A stretch of DNA of 64,000 nucleotides. Origin: Herbidospora galbida (lineage in GTDB: Bacteria; Actinomycetota; Actinomycetes; Streptosporangiales; Streptosporangiaceae). The position numbers and the translations under genes were made by a program. Position 1 is the stretch's first letter, and each line of letters opens with the position of its first letter. The stretch is from the NCBI RefSeq assembly GCF_005233835.1, contig NZ_SZQA01000003.1, positions 1-64,000 on the forward strand, in the 5' to 3' direction. The notes below the pieces were generated by a model, which was not told where the DNA came from, did not search any database, and saw nothing but the letters and a program-made list of their open reading frames with translations. This document shows, piece by piece, positions 23,085 to 31,888 of the stretch.

Positions 23085-24155
23085 ATGACGGCGGTCGACC
23101 ACGTGACGGCGCGGGCCTGCCGGGTGCCCACCCCGGAACCGGAGACCGACGGCACCCTCGGCTGGGACGCCACCACCGTCGTGGTGGTCGAGGTGAGGGG
23201 CGCCGGCGTGACCGGCCTCGGCTGGACGTATGCCGACGCGGCGTGCGCGTCGCTGGTGGAGGGCGTGCTGGCCGGGGTCGTGGTGGGCAGGCCGGTGCTG
23301 GACGTCCCGGCGTGCTGGACGGCCATGCGGCGGGCGGTGCGGAACCTGGGCCGTCCGGGGTTGGTGTCGTGCGCGATCTCGGCTCTCGACATCGCCCTGT
23401 GGGACGCGGCGGCGCGGTCGTGCGGGCTGCCGCTGTGCCGCCTGCTCGGCCGGGTGCACGATTCGGTCGCCGTGTACGGCAGTGGCGGCTTCACCTCGAT
23501 GAGCGACGCCGACCTGCGCGCCCAGCTCGAAGACTGGGTCGGGCCGGGCCGCATACCGCGCGTGAAGATCAAGATAGGCGGGCCACGCGACCTCGAACGC
23601 ATCGCGCTCGCTCGCGAGACCGTCGGCGCCGACACCGAGCTGTACGTCGACGCCAACGGCGCCTACTCGGTCGGCCGGGCCCGCCGGACGGCCGAGCGGC
23701 TCGCCGACTGGGACGTGACCTGGTTCGAAGAACCGGTCTCCAGCGACGACCTGGCCGGCCTGGCGCAGGTGCGCGCGAGCAGCTCCGCCGACGTCACCGC
23801 CGGGGAGTACGGCTATGACCTGCCCTATTTCGCCCGCATGATCGACGCCGTCGACTGCCTGCAGGTCGACGTCACCCGCTGCGGCGGCTACACCGAATGG
23901 CGGCGCGTCGCCGCCCTGGCCGCCGCCGCGAACCGGGACGTGTCAGCCCATTGCGCGCCCAACCTGTCGGCGCACGCCGGTGCCGCGACGGAGAACCTCC
24001 GGCACCTCGAATGGTTCGCCGACCACGACCGCATCGAGACGCTGCTCTTCGACGGCGTCCTGGACCCCACGGGCGGCGCCGTCAGCCCGTCGATGTCGGT
24101 CCCCGGCCACGGGCTGTCGGTCAAAGAGGACGTCGCCCGCCGCTTCGAACTCTGA
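23085..24155 (+). CDS. Mandelate racemase/muconate lactonizing enzyme family protein
   Basis: A 356-residue enolase-superfamily enzyme. It shows the catalytic KxK (PRVKIKIGG), metal ligands in ELYVDANGAYS, WFEEPVSSDDL and TAGEYGYD, and the distal TRCGGYTEW and SAHCAPNLSAHAG segments. Such enzymes abstract a proton alpha to a carboxylate, usually to dehydrate or epimerise sugar acids; the substrate is not readable. The ATG at 23085 has AGGGGA about eight bases upstream. The next gene begins 12 bases after the stop, so the two probably form a carboxylic-acid catabolic operon. Confidence 0.87.
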   Translation: MTAVDHVTARACRVPTPEPETDGTLGWDATTVVVVEVRGAGVTGLGWTYADAACASLVEGVLAGVVVGRPVLDVPACWTAMRRAVRNLGRPGLVSCAISALDIALWDAAARSCGLPLCRLLGRVHDSVAVYGSGGFTSMSDADLRAQLEDWVGPGRIPRVKIKIGGPRDLERIALARETVGADTELYVDANGAYSVGRARRTAERLADWDVTWFEEPVSSDDLAGLAQVRASSSADVTAGEYGYDLPYFARMIDAVDCLQVDVTRCGGYTEWRRVAALAAAANRDVSAHCAPNLSAHAGAATENLRHLEWFADHDRIETLLFDGVLDPTGGAVSPSMSVPGHGLSVKEDVARRFEL

Positions 24156-24167
24156 CAGGAGGAGACG

Positions 24168-27100
24168 ATGGCGATCACAGGCCTGGTGGCGGCTCTGCGC
24201 GACCGGGTGGACGGGGAGATCAGGTTCGACGCGGGCAGCCGCGCCGCCTACTCCACCGACGCCTCCAACTTCCGCCAGGTGCCTCTCGGCGTCGTGGTGC
24301 CGTACACACCCGACGCCGGGGCCGAGGCGGTCGCCGTCGCCCGTGACTTCGGCGCGCCGGTGCTGTCACGTGGCGGCGGCACCAGTCTGGCCGGGCAGTG
24401 CGCCAACACCGCCGTGGTCATCGACTGGTCGAAGTACTGCGACGAACTCGAATCGGTCGACGTCGAGGGGCGCACCTGCGTCGTGCAGCCCGGCATCGTC
24501 CTCGACGAGCTGAACCGGCGGCTCGAAAGGCACGGTCTCCGGTACGGACCCGAGCCCGCCACCCACATGAACTGCACCCTCGGCGGGATGATCGGCAACA
24601 ACTCGTGCGGCGCCACCGCGCAACGTACCGGCAAGGTCGTCGACAACATCGCCCGCCTGGAAGTGGTCCTCTACGACGGCACCCGCTTCTGGTGCGGGGA
24701 GACCACCGACGAGCAGTACGCCGCGATCGAACGCCGCGGCGACCCGAAGGCCGCGGTCTACCGGCGGCTCCGGGCGCTGCGCGACGCCTACGCCGGCGAG
24801 ATCCGGCGGTGTTACCCCGACATCCCCCGTCGGGTCTCCGGCTACAACCTGGACTCCCTGCTGCCCGAGCACGGCTTCGACGTCGCCGGGCTGCTCGTCG
24901 GCAGCGAGTCGACCCTGGTCACCGTGGTGCGCGCGGAGCTGGAACTGGTGCCGGTGCTGCCCGAACGCACCCTCGTCGTGCTCGGTTACCCCGACATCGC
25001 GGCCGCCGCCGACGCCGTGCCGGCGATCCTGCCGTACGAGCCGATCGCGCTGGAGGGCGTCGACCACAAGCTGGTCCGCGACGAGCAGATCAAGCACCTC
25101 AACCCCGACGCCCTCGACGAACTCCCGCACGGCCACGCCTTCCTCATGGTCCAGTTCGGCGGCGAGACGGCCGAGGAGGCGCGGTCCCGCGCGGAGGCGC
25201 TGCTCGGCTCCGGTCACCGCGCCGACGTCGAGTTCCTCGGCGATCCCGTACGTGAAGACGAACTCTGGCAGGTCCGGGAGGCCGGCCTGGGCGCCACCGC
25301 CCACCTGCCCGACCGGCCCGACACCTTCGAAGGGTGGGAGGACTCCGCGGTGCCGCCCGAACGGCTCGGCGAGTACCTGCGCGGCCTGCGGGAGCTCTAC
25401 CGGGAGTTCGGCTACGAGAGCGACACCGGCCCCGCGCTGTACGGGCACTTCGGGCAGGGCTGCGTACACACCCGCATTCCCTTCGACCTCTACACGGCCG
25501 AGGGCGTGGCGACCTACCGGCGGTTCATGGAACGCGCGGCCGATCTCGTCGCCGAGTTCGGCGGGTCGTTCTCCGGCGAGCACGGCGACGGCCAGAGCCG
25601 GGGTGAACTGCTGCACCGGATGTTCGGCCCGCAGATCGTCACCGCGTTCGGCGAGCTCAAGACGATCTTCGATCCGGACGACCGGATGAACCCCGGCAAG
25701 GTGGTCGCACCGGCCCGGCTCGACGAGCACCTGCGCCTCGGTTCCCACTGGGCGCCGGCCGAGCCCCAGGACCTGCGGTTCGGCTATCCGCACGACGGCG
25801 GCTCGTTCACCCAGGCGGTCAACCGCTGCGTCGGCGTGGGCCGGTGCCGTCAGCACCACACGGACGGCGGGCAGGTCATGTGCCCGTCGTACCAGGTCAC
25901 CGGGGAGGAGGAACACTCCACCCGAGGGCGCGCCCGGCTGCTGTTCGAGATGCTCGACGGCCACGGCGACGAGACCATCCGGCAAGGATGGCGCTCCGAG
26001 GAGGTCAAGGACGCCCTCGACCTCTGCCTGGCCTGCAAGGGCTGCAAGACCGACTGCCCCGCGAACGTGGACATGGCCACGTACAAGGCGGAGTTCCTGT
26101 CCCACCACTACGAGGGCCGCCAGTGGCGCCGGCCCCGGTCTGACCTGGCTTTGGGCTGGCTGCCGGTGATCGCCGGGATCGTCGGCAGGCTCCGGCTGGG
26201 ACCGCTGGTGAACGCCGTCACGCACACGCCGGGCCTGTCCCGTCTGGCGACCGCCGTCGCGGGCATCGCCGACCGGGAACTGCCGCTGTTCGCTGGAGAG
26301 ACGCTCCAGCACTGGTTCGCCCGCAGGGGCCCGCGCGGCGACGGCGGCCTGGGGACGGTGCTGCTGTGGCCCGACACCTTCACCAACCAGTTCCACCCCC
26401 ACATCGGGCAGGCCGCCGTGGAGGTCCTCGAAGAGGCGGGATGGCGGGTCACGATGCCGCTCGACCCGGTGTGCTGTGGTCTGACCTGGATCTCCACCGG
26501 ACAGGTCGACACCGGCAAACGGGTGCTCACCCGCGCCGTGCGCCTGCTGGCGGAACACGTGCGGGCCGGCGGGCTCGTCGTCGGGCTGGAACCGAGCTGC
26601 ACGTCGGTGTTCCGGGGCGACGCGCCGGAGCTCTTCCCGACGGAACAGGACGTGCGCCGGCTGCGGAACCAGACGGTCACCCTCGCCGAGCTGCTCACCC
26701 GGCACACGCCGGGGTATCGGCCGCCGAGTCTCGACGGGGAGGCGCTGGCCCAGGTGCACTGCCACCAGCACGCCGTGCTGGGGTTCGACGCCGACGAGGA
26801 ACTGCTCGAAGCCGCCGGTGTACGACTTGAGCACCTGGACTCCGGCTGCTGCGGGCTCGCCGGGAACTTCGGCTTCGAACGCGGCCACCTGGAGGTCAGC
26901 GAGGCCTGCGCCGAACGGGTGCTGCTGCCCCGGCTGCGGGCGGCGGCCCCGGAGGTCGCGGTGCTCGCCGACGGGTTCAGCTGCCGTACCCAGATCCACG
27001 AGCTGGACAGCGGCGGCCATGAGGGCATCCACCTGGCCGAACTTCTCGCCGGCGGTCGCGCGCCCCGGCCCGGGCCGCCGCCGTCGTGGGCTCGCGCGGC

Positions 27101-27182
27101 GCTGTTCGCCGGGATCGCGGGCGTGTCGGCCGCGGCCGTCCGGGCGCTCAGCCCGCGAACGTCTCGGCGCCGACCGCGCTGA
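24168..27182 (+). CDS. FAD-linked and Fe-S dehydrogenase fusion (D-lactate/glycolate oxidase type)
   Basis: A 1004-residue fusion. Residues about 35-250 form an FAD-binding-4 domain (LSRGGGTSLAGQC, GGMIGNNSCGATAQ). Residues about 260-520 form the FAD-oxidase C domain ending SGEHGDGQSRGELL and DRMNPGKV. Residues about 555-640 carry Fe-S cysteines (CVGVGRC, CLACKGCKTDCP). About 730-960 hold two CCG domains (VCCGLTW, LDSGCCGLAGNFG). It oxidises a 2-hydroxy acid and passes electrons on through Fe-S centres. It lies 12 bases after the enolase-superfamily gene with AGGAGGAG before the ATG. Its 3' end overlaps the opposing STAS gene by 35 bases. Confidence 0.9.
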   Translation: MAITGLVAALRDRVDGEIRFDAGSRAAYSTDASNFRQVPLGVVVPYTPDAGAEAVAVARDFGAPVLSRGGGTSLAGQCANTAVVIDWSKYCDELESVDVEGRTCVVQPGIVLDELNRRLERHGLRYGPEPATHMNCTLGGMIGNNSCGATAQRTGKVVDNIARLEVVLYDGTRFWCGETTDEQYAAIERRGDPKAAVYRRLRALRDAYAGEIRRCYPDIPRRVSGYNLDSLLPEHGFDVAGLLVGSESTLVTVVRAELELVPVLPERTLVVLGYPDIAAAADAVPAILPYEPIALEGVDHKLVRDEQIKHLNPDALDELPHGHAFLMVQFGGETAEEARSRAEALLGSGHRADVEFLGDPVREDELWQVREAGLGATAHLPDRPDTFEGWEDSAVPPERLGEYLRGLRELYREFGYESDTGPALYGHFGQGCVHTRIPFDLYTAEGVATYRRFMERAADLVAEFGGSFSGEHGDGQSRGELLHRMFGPQIVTAFGELKTIFDPDDRMNPGKVVAPARLDEHLRLGSHWAPAEPQDLRFGYPHDGGSFTQAVNRCVGVGRCRQHHTDGGQVMCPSYQVTGEEEHSTRGRARLLFEMLDGHGDETIRQGWRSEEVKDALDLCLACKGCKTDCPANVDMATYKAEFLSHHYEGRQWRRPRSDLALGWLPVIAGIVGRLRLGPLVNAVTHTPGLSRLATAVAGIADRELPLFAGETLQHWFARRGPRGDGGLGTVLLWPDTFTNQFHPHIGQAAVEVLEEAGWRVTMPLDPVCCGLTWISTGQVDTGKRVLTRAVRLLAEHVRAGGLVVGLEPSCTSVFRGDAPELFPTEQDVRRLRNQTVTLAELLTRHTPGYRPPSLDGEALAQVHCHQHAVLGFDADEELLEAAGVRLEHLDSGCCGLAGNFGFERGHLEVSEACAERVLLPRLRAAAPEVAVLADGFSCRTQIHELDSGGHEGIHLAELLAGGRAPRPGPPPSWARAALFAGIAGVSAAAVRALSPRTSRRRPR

Positions 27183-27492
27183 TCGCGCTCTCGATGCTCC
27201 CGTGGACGGGAAGGCGGGCCGACATCCCCAGCACGGTCAGCACGTGCTCGACCTGCTCGCTCATTCCCGCGATGGCCAGGCGGCCCGGCCGGACGCTTCT
27301 GGTGACGAACGTGGCGATCAGGAGCCGGATCCCGGCGCTGTCGATGAAAGTGACCTGCGACAGGTCGAGGACGAGCTCAGAGGCGCCGGTGCCGATGATG
27401 CGCGCCCGCAGCGCGTCGGCGGTCATGGTGTCGAGTTCTCCGGACACGGCCACGACGGCGACGGTCCCTCGCTGATATGACGTGATCTCCAT
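27148..27492 (-). CDS. STAS-domain anti-anti-sigma factor
   Basis: A 114-residue SpoIIAA/RsbV-type protein: VAVVAVSGELDTMTADALR, SELVLDLSQVTFIDSAGIRL and GRLAIAGMSEQVEHVLTVLG. The DSAG serine is the usual phosphorylation site that controls binding to an anti-sigma kinase. No anti-sigma kinase is adjacent, but a SpoIIE-type phosphatase that could act on such a protein lies at 31885-33894. The ATG follows GGGGGA. The gene overlaps the tail of the FAD/Fe-S gene. Confidence 0.9.
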   Translation of the reverse strand: MEITSYQRGTVAVVAVSGELDTMTADALRARIIGTGASELVLDLSQVTFIDSAGIRLLIATFVTRSVRPGRLAIAGMSEQVEHVLTVLGMSARLPVHGSIESAISAVGAETFAG

Positions 27493-27669
27493 GACGATCC
27501 CCCTGTCCGTGGCCCGGTGGTTCCTGGGTCGGTCGGGTGCATGTCGGTGTCGCCATAATTCTGACCGTTTCGCCGACCAGGTTCAATCGCGGTCGACAGG
27601 CGTGACGTTTCAGGAGGCGGCGGCGGGTAGAGGCGCTTCCACTGGACGCCCTCACTCTCGGGGAGAGAC

Positions 27670-28224
27670 ATGCCGCTGAACGTCATCGATCTGATCATGG
27701 CCGACCACCGCGACGTCGAGATGATCTTCGAGAAGCTCAGGCGGGAACCGGAGAACCGGCCCGCCCTGGTCGCCGAGCTGGCCGCCAAGTTCGTCGCGCA
27801 CGCCCGCGCCGAGGAGACCAAGGTCTACTCCGAGCTGGCCAAGGCCGCCCCCAGCGAGCGCGGCGAGGTGCACCACGGCGTCGAGGAGCACCACGAGGCC
27901 GAGGAGCTGCTGGCCGCCCTCATGGCGGCCGACCCCGACCGGCCCGAGTTCGCCACCGCGCTGGAGAAGCTGGTCAAGGCGGTCAAGCACCACGTCGAGG
28001 AGGAGGAGAGCGACATCCTCCCCGCCATGGCCAAGGCCATCCCCGCCGACAGGCTGATCAAGATGGGCCGGAGCTTCAGCCAGGCCAAGGCCGAGGAACT
28101 GGCCAAGCCGCCCAAGCCGAAGGGCCGCACCAAGGAAGAACTGGTGGAACAGGCCAAGGAGAAGGGCGTCGAGGGCTACAGCTCGATGACCAAGGACGAA
28201 CTGGTCTCCGCCCTCGGGACGTGA
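27670..28224 (+). CDS. Hemerythrin-domain protein with SAP/Rho-N-like tail
   Basis: A 184-residue protein. Residues about 1-135 are a hemerythrin HHE domain with iron-ligand motifs DHRDVEMIFEKL, FVAHARAEETKVY, HHGVEEHHEAEELL and HHVEEEESDILPAM. The end (KGRTKEELVEQAKEKGVEGY, SMTKDELVSAL) looks like a Rho-N/SAP helix-turn-helix that could bind nucleic acid. It probably senses oxygen, NO or peroxide, or stores iron. GGGGAGAG precedes the ATG. Confidence 0.87.
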   Translation: MPLNVIDLIMADHRDVEMIFEKLRREPENRPALVAELAAKFVAHARAEETKVYSELAKAAPSERGEVHHGVEEHHEAEELLAALMAADPDRPEFATALEKLVKAVKHHVEEEESDILPAMAKAIPADRLIKMGRSFSQAKAEELAKPPKPKGRTKEELVEQAKEKGVEGYSSMTKDELVSALGT

Positions 28225-28244
28225 CCCGACCCATCGAACGGTTG

Positions 28245-28892
28245 TCAGGCCCGGCAGCAGCCGTCGGTGCAGTCGTTCCCGTCGGCCGTCGGAATCGGGG
28301 CGCAGCAGGCGTCGCCGCGCCAGGCCTCGCGGCCTTCCTTGACCGCCACGGCCGCGATGATCAGGGCGGCGATCGGGTCGGCCCAGAACCAGCCGAACAG
28401 GCTGTTCAGCGCCAAGCCGACGAGCAGGACGCCGGACAGGTAGGTGCACAGCAGGGTCTGCTTGGAGTCGGCGACGGCACTGGCCGAACCCAGCTCACGT
28501 CCGGTCCGGCGTTGCGCGTACGACAGGAACGGCATGACGACCAGAGACAGGCCCGCCAGGATGAGCCCGGCCGTGGAGTGTTCTGCCTCGCCCGCGCCGA
28601 GCAGGGCGCGCACGGCGTCGAAGGTCACGTACGCGGCCAAAGCGAAGAACGAGACCGCGATCACCCGCAGGGCGGTTCTCTCGCGGCGCTCGTGATCGGT
28701 GACGGAGAACTGCCACGCCACCGCGGCGGCCGAGGCGACTTCGACGATCGAGTCGAGGCCGAAGGCGACGAGCGCGGCCGACGAGGCGACGGTTCCGGCG
28801 GTGATCGCCACCGCCGCCTCGACGACGTTGTAGGCGATCGTGGCGGCGACCAGCCGGCGGATGCGCCTCTGTAAGACCGTGCGGCGGGTCAC
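28245..28892 (-). CDS. CDF-family metal cation transporter with Cys-rich tail
   Basis: A 215-residue membrane protein of cation-diffusion-facilitator type with about six hydrophobic segments. FGLDSIVEVASA and VADSKQTLLCTYLSG hold the paired Asp residues of the transport site. The C-terminus ends ACCAPIPTADGNDCTDGCC, a soft-metal-binding tail in place of the usual cytosolic domain. Its start overlaps the stop of the CmtR-like repressor by ATGA, so it is the regulated exporter, probably for Cd, Pb, Zn or Co. Confidence 0.85.
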   Translation of the reverse strand: MTRRTVLQRRIRRLVAATIAYNVVEAAVAITAGTVASSAALVAFGLDSIVEVASAAAVAWQFSVTDHERRERTALRVIAVSFFALAAYVTFDAVRALLGAGEAEHSTAGLILAGLSLVVMPFLSYAQRRTGRELGSASAVADSKQTLLCTYLSGVLLVGLALNSLFGWFWADPIAALIIAAVAVKEGREAWRGDACCAPIPTADGNDCTDGCCRA

Positions 28893-29230
28893 GGGCGCAG
28901 GGTCACTTCGTGGCCGGTGGCCTGGAGCAGCTGTTCGGCCGAGGCGAGCAGGTCCATCAGCTCCGGGCGGGTGAGGGCGTAGAAGGACTGGCGGCCCTCC
29001 GTCCGGTAGTCGACGAGGCCGCAGTCACGCAGGCACGCCAGGTGCTTGGACACGGTGGACTGGGCCAGGCCCAGCTCTCCGGTGAGGTCGATGACCCGGG
29101 CCTCGCCCCTGGTGAGGCGTTGCACGATGCGGAGCCGGGTCTCGTCGGCCAGGGAGTGGAACAGGGCGGCCGCCGGTGAGACCCCGGCGGCGATGTCCGC
29201 GCTGACGCAACGGCCCTTATCAATCGCCAT
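28889..29230 (-). CDS. ArsR/SmtB repressor of CmtR type
   Basis: A 113-residue winged-helix repressor. The recognition-helix region reads STVSKHLACLRDCGLVDYR, with the Cys-x3-Cys spacing that binds Cd/Pb in mycobacterial CmtR. An extra Cys is near the N-terminus (GRCVS). It is coupled to the metal exporter. A TATCAT box six bases before the ATG suggests a leaderless transcript. Confidence 0.88.
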   Translation of the reverse strand: MAIDKGRCVSADIAAGVSPAAALFHSLADETRLRIVQRLTRGEARVIDLTGELGLAQSTVSKHLACLRDCGLVDYRTEGRQSFYALTRPELMDLLASAEQLLQATGHEVTLRP

Positions 29231-29236
29231 AACGCG

Positions 29237-29242
29237 ATGATA
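29237..29242 (-). promoter_or_regulatory. -10 box of the CmtR-like gene
   Basis: TATCAT on the minus strand, six bases before the ATG at 29230. GC-rich half-palindromes (ATCGCG, CGCGAT) surround it and may be the repressor site. Confidence 0.5.
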
Positions 29243-29298
29243 GCGCCGGATCGCGATGGGACGACCTCGTGACGAGCGCCGATTCGTCGTCGAGCCGC

Positions 29299-29793
29299 TC
29301 AGCCGTGTTCGGCGTGCCGCCCGTGGTCGGTGACCTGGGCGTCGAACCAGGCGTGCAGTGCGGTGATCAGCGACGCGTCGGTGGTGCGGTAGGTGATCTG
29401 GGCGCCGGTCGGCAGTTCGGCGTATCGGACGTCGATGGCCTCGTGGCCTCGCCGAAGCCGGTCGAGGCCCGGCATCTCGGCGCCGTGGATGGACGCGGGA
29501 TCGCCATAGTCACCTCTGCTGAAGCGCGCGGTCTCCTCGGTCAGGTGCTCGCGGATCAGGGTGACCTGGGTGCTGTCGCCCGGGTCGTCGGAGGTGACCG
29601 ACTGGACGCCGCCGGACGGCGACTTGGCGAAGCGATGCGTGGTGGTCTCCAGGTCGAACGGCATGACCTCCCGGCTTCTCGCCGCGATCTCGGCCTGCCG
29701 GTCTCGCTGGTCGACGGACACGTACACCCCTGCCGCGACGACGAGGGCGAGTGCGCCGGCGATCGAGAGGTGGCGTCGATTCCTAAGGTTCAT
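29299..29793 (-). CDS. Membrane-anchored protein of unknown function
   Basis: A 164-residue protein with an N-terminal hydrophobic anchor (HLSIAGALALVVAAGVYVSV, about 8-27) and an exported mixed region. That region holds SREVMPFDLETTTHRFAKSP, VTLIREHLTEETARFSRGDY, ELPTGAQITYRT and a His-rich end (DHGRHAEHG). No named domain is recognised. It overlaps the MarR gene by 11 bases, so the two are co-transcribed. Confidence 0.7.
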   Translation of the reverse strand: MNLRNRRHLSIAGALALVVAAGVYVSVDQRDRQAEIAARSREVMPFDLETTTHRFAKSPSGGVQSVTSDDPGDSTQVTLIREHLTEETARFSRGDYGDPASIHGAEMPGLDRLRRGHEAIDVRYAELPTGAQITYRTTDASLITALHAWFDAQVTDHGRHAEHG

Positions 29794-30211
29794 CCATGGC
29801 CTCCGTGAGGATCGTCAGCGCGCGCAGCACGTCGGCGCGTTCGCTCTCGGGGACGCGGTTCATGACGCCTGCGAAGCGCTGCGCCCTGGCCTCGGCCAGC
29901 CGCTCGGCGGCGGTGAGCCCTTGCGGGGTGAGCCGGACCAGGACGCCTCGGCCGTCGTCGGGCGCCGGGGTCCGCTCCGCCCAGCCTCGGTTGATGAGCT
30001 GGGTGACGAGACGGCTGGTGCTGGACTTCTCCAGGCGGAGCCGGTGGGTCAGATCGCTTTGCCGCAACGCCCCGGCCCTGGCCAGTTCGCCCAGGGCGTG
30101 GGCCTCCGAGACCGGGATGGGCTGCCCGCAGGGGGTCTGGTCGGGCTGGTGGAGACCGAAGGCGCGCACGAAGCGAACCACGGCCTCCTGTAGTTCGCGA
30201 TCAGCCAGCAT
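29783..30211 (-). CDS. MarR family regulator
   Basis: A 142-residue winged-helix protein with VSEAHALGELARAGALRQSD, LEKSSTSRLVTQLINRGWAE and PAPDDGRGVLVRLTPQGL. The ATG at 30211 (MLADRELQ) is preferred over an upstream ATG because the operator palindrome occupies 30219-30242. Its end overlaps the membrane-anchored gene by 11 bases. Confidence 0.87.
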   Translation of the reverse strand: MLADRELQEAVVRFVRAFGLHQPDQTPCGQPIPVSEAHALGELARAGALRQSDLTHRLRLEKSSTSRLVTQLINRGWAERTPAPDDGRGVLVRLTPQGLTAAERLAEARAQRFAGVMNRVPESERADVLRALTILTEAMDEP

Positions 30212-30218
30212 GGTTCGA

Positions 30219-30242
30219 CCATACAACCAGATAGTTGTATGG
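30219..30242. promoter_or_regulatory. Palindromic operator before the MarR gene
   Basis: CCATACAAC (30219-30227), six bases, then the complement GTTGTATGG (30234-30242). It covers the expected promoter region of the MarR gene eight bases from its ATG, consistent with autorepression. Confidence 0.75.
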
Positions 30243-30247
30243 CACAA

Positions 30248-30600
30248 CTAGTCGGACACGAGGCAGAACTCGTTGCCCTCGGGGTCGTGCATGACCTGGA
30301 AGGACCCCTGGGCGTCGGTCTGCAGCGGGCCCTGCTCCCGCGCGCCCCACTTCAGGGCCGTGGCGGCGGCCGCGGCGACGTCGGCTACCCGGATGTCCAG
30401 GTGGGCCCGGTTCTTGCCGGTCTTCGGCTCGGGCACTCGCTGGAAGGCGATCCGCAACGGACCACCGTCCACATATGACCACGAGGGGTCGCGGTGGACC
30501 GGCGGCGTGCCGAGCAGCTCGCCCCAGAACGCGGCGAGCGCGGCCGGGTCGGCGCAGTCGACGACGAGCTGGGCGGCGGTGCCGAGGGGGGCGTTCGCAT
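30248..30600 (-). pseudogene. VOC/glyoxalase-like protein, frameshifted in a C run
   Basis: The frame ending at 30248 reads LGTAAQLVVDCADPAALAAF, WGELLGTPPV, GGPLRIAFQRVPEPKTG, NRAHLDIRVADV and VMHDPEGNEFCLVSD. This is a complete small VOC (glyoxalase/bleomycin-resistance) domain. It has no start codon in frame. The ATG at 30600 enters the right frame only if the six-C run (30586-30591) gains one C, giving MRTPPLGTAAQLVVD. This is therefore a one-base homopolymer deletion, either real or a sequencing error. The function would be a small-molecule binding or metal-dependent enzyme. Confidence 0.7.
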
Positions 30601-30640
30601 GCGGCGTAGCTTAGGACCGGCGGCGTGCGAGACTCGCGGG

Positions 30641-31888
30641 ATGAGAGCTGCCGCTTGCCTCTTGGCCGTGGCGGTGGTCGCCGGTTGCGCGTCCGTACCG
30701 GCGGCGCCCGCGGCGCCCGTCCAGAAGACTTCCGCGCCCACGATCGCGCCCTTGCCGGCCGGGTCGGCGGGGTGCGAGCTTCCCGCCGAGGACGCCGACG
30801 ATCTGCGGGCCGCCGACGCCCGCACGGCGTGGCGGTCGGTCTGGGTGGACGAGGAACGCGGGTCCATGGGGCTGCTCGCGGCGGCCCCCGACGGGGCGTT
30901 GTGGTCGACGTTCTTCAGCGAGACGGAAGAAGACGGCGCCCTGGTGGGCAGGGACGGCGGGGTGCGCCGGTGGGACGGCTCCGGGTGGGAGACCTTCCAG
31001 ATCCCGCAGGTCCGGCCGGAGCGGTCGCAGTCGAACGTGGCGGTCGCGGCGGCGTCAGCCGATCAGGCCTGGATGTTCGGCATCTTCAACGGCCGGTCGC
31101 CGAAGGAGACGGCCGGCTTCGTCGCCACGTTCGAGGGTGGCGGGTGGCGTTCGGAGCTGCTGGCCGAACCGGCCGCGCGATCGGTCGGCTGGGGCCTGAC
31201 GGCGGCGCGTGCGGTGGACGGTGCGGTGTGGGCCGTGAACGGCACGGCCGCGGTGTCGTGGACGGGTCGGCAGTGGCGCCAGCACCCGATGCCCTCGGCG
31301 GCCGGGGCGCTGGGGTTCGGAGACGGGGAGCTCTGGGCGGTCAGTGGGGCCGACAACGCCCCTGCGGCGATGCGCTGGGAATCCGGGGTCTGGCGCCAGA
31401 TCACCACACCGGCGTTCGAACCGCCCACGGACGTGACGCTGCCGCGTACCACCCTGAGCGACGTCGTGGTCGTCGGCGCCGACGACGTGTGGGCCGTCGG
31501 CGGGGTCTCCTGGCTGGTCTTGGGCGAGTACGACGACGACAACGAGCCGCTGGAGAAGGGTCACCCGCTGGCGCTGCACTGGGACGGGAAGGGCTGGACC
31601 TGTCACTGGGGTCCGTCGACCTCCACCCTCGGCCGGATGACCCGTTTCGGCGAGGCCGAGCCTGACGGCAGGGGCGGGCTCTGGGTGATCGCGCTGAGCG
31701 ACCTGCTCTGGCATTTCGACGGAGAGCGCTGGACCCGCCATCAGGTGCCCGCACCGCCCGGCGCCGAGCCGAAGGTCTCCTCGCTGGCCTGGCGGCCGGG
31801 GAGCCGGGAGGTGTACGCGGTGGGATCGGTGATCTCCAAGAAGAGCGACGGCTCCGAGATCTCCCACGCCGCTCTCTGGCGCGCCTAA
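30641..31888 (+). CDS. Lipoprotein with beta-propeller-like repeats
   Basis: A 415-residue exported lipoprotein. MRAAACLLAVAVVAGC ends in a lipobox Cys at 16. The mature part has recurring blocks of the type W.G..W....P with ADQAWMFG, DGAVWAVNG, DGELWAVSG, ADDVWAVGG and GGLWVIALSD, suggesting a WD/Kelch-like beta-propeller. No catalytic motif is seen. It converges on the SpoIIE-type gene, with stop codons overlapping by four bases (31885-31888). Confidence 0.8.
   Translation: MRAAACLLAVAVVAGCASVPAAPAAPVQKTSAPTIAPLPAGSAGCELPAEDADDLRAADARTAWRSVWVDEERGSMGLLAAAPDGALWSTFFSETEEDGALVGRDGGVRRWDGSGWETFQIPQVRPERSQSNVAVAAASADQAWMFGIFNGRSPKETAGFVATFEGGGWRSELLAEPAARSVGWGLTAARAVDGAVWAVNGTAAVSWTGRQWRQHPMPSAAGALGFGDGELWAVSGADNAPAAMRWESGVWRQITTPAFEPPTDVTLPRTTLSDVVVVGADDVWAVGGVSWLVLGEYDDDNEPLEKGHPLALHWDGKGWTCHWGPSTSTLGRMTRFGEAEPDGRGGLWVIALSDLLWHFDGERWTRHQVPAPPGAEPKVSSLAWRPGSREVYAVGSVISKKSDGSEISHAALWRA

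Noticed and set aside
24366-27032. 888-codon minus-strand frame opposite the FAD/Fe-S gene
   Set aside because: The plus-strand protein has complete FAD and Fe-S motifs; the opposite frame is a GC-bias shadow.
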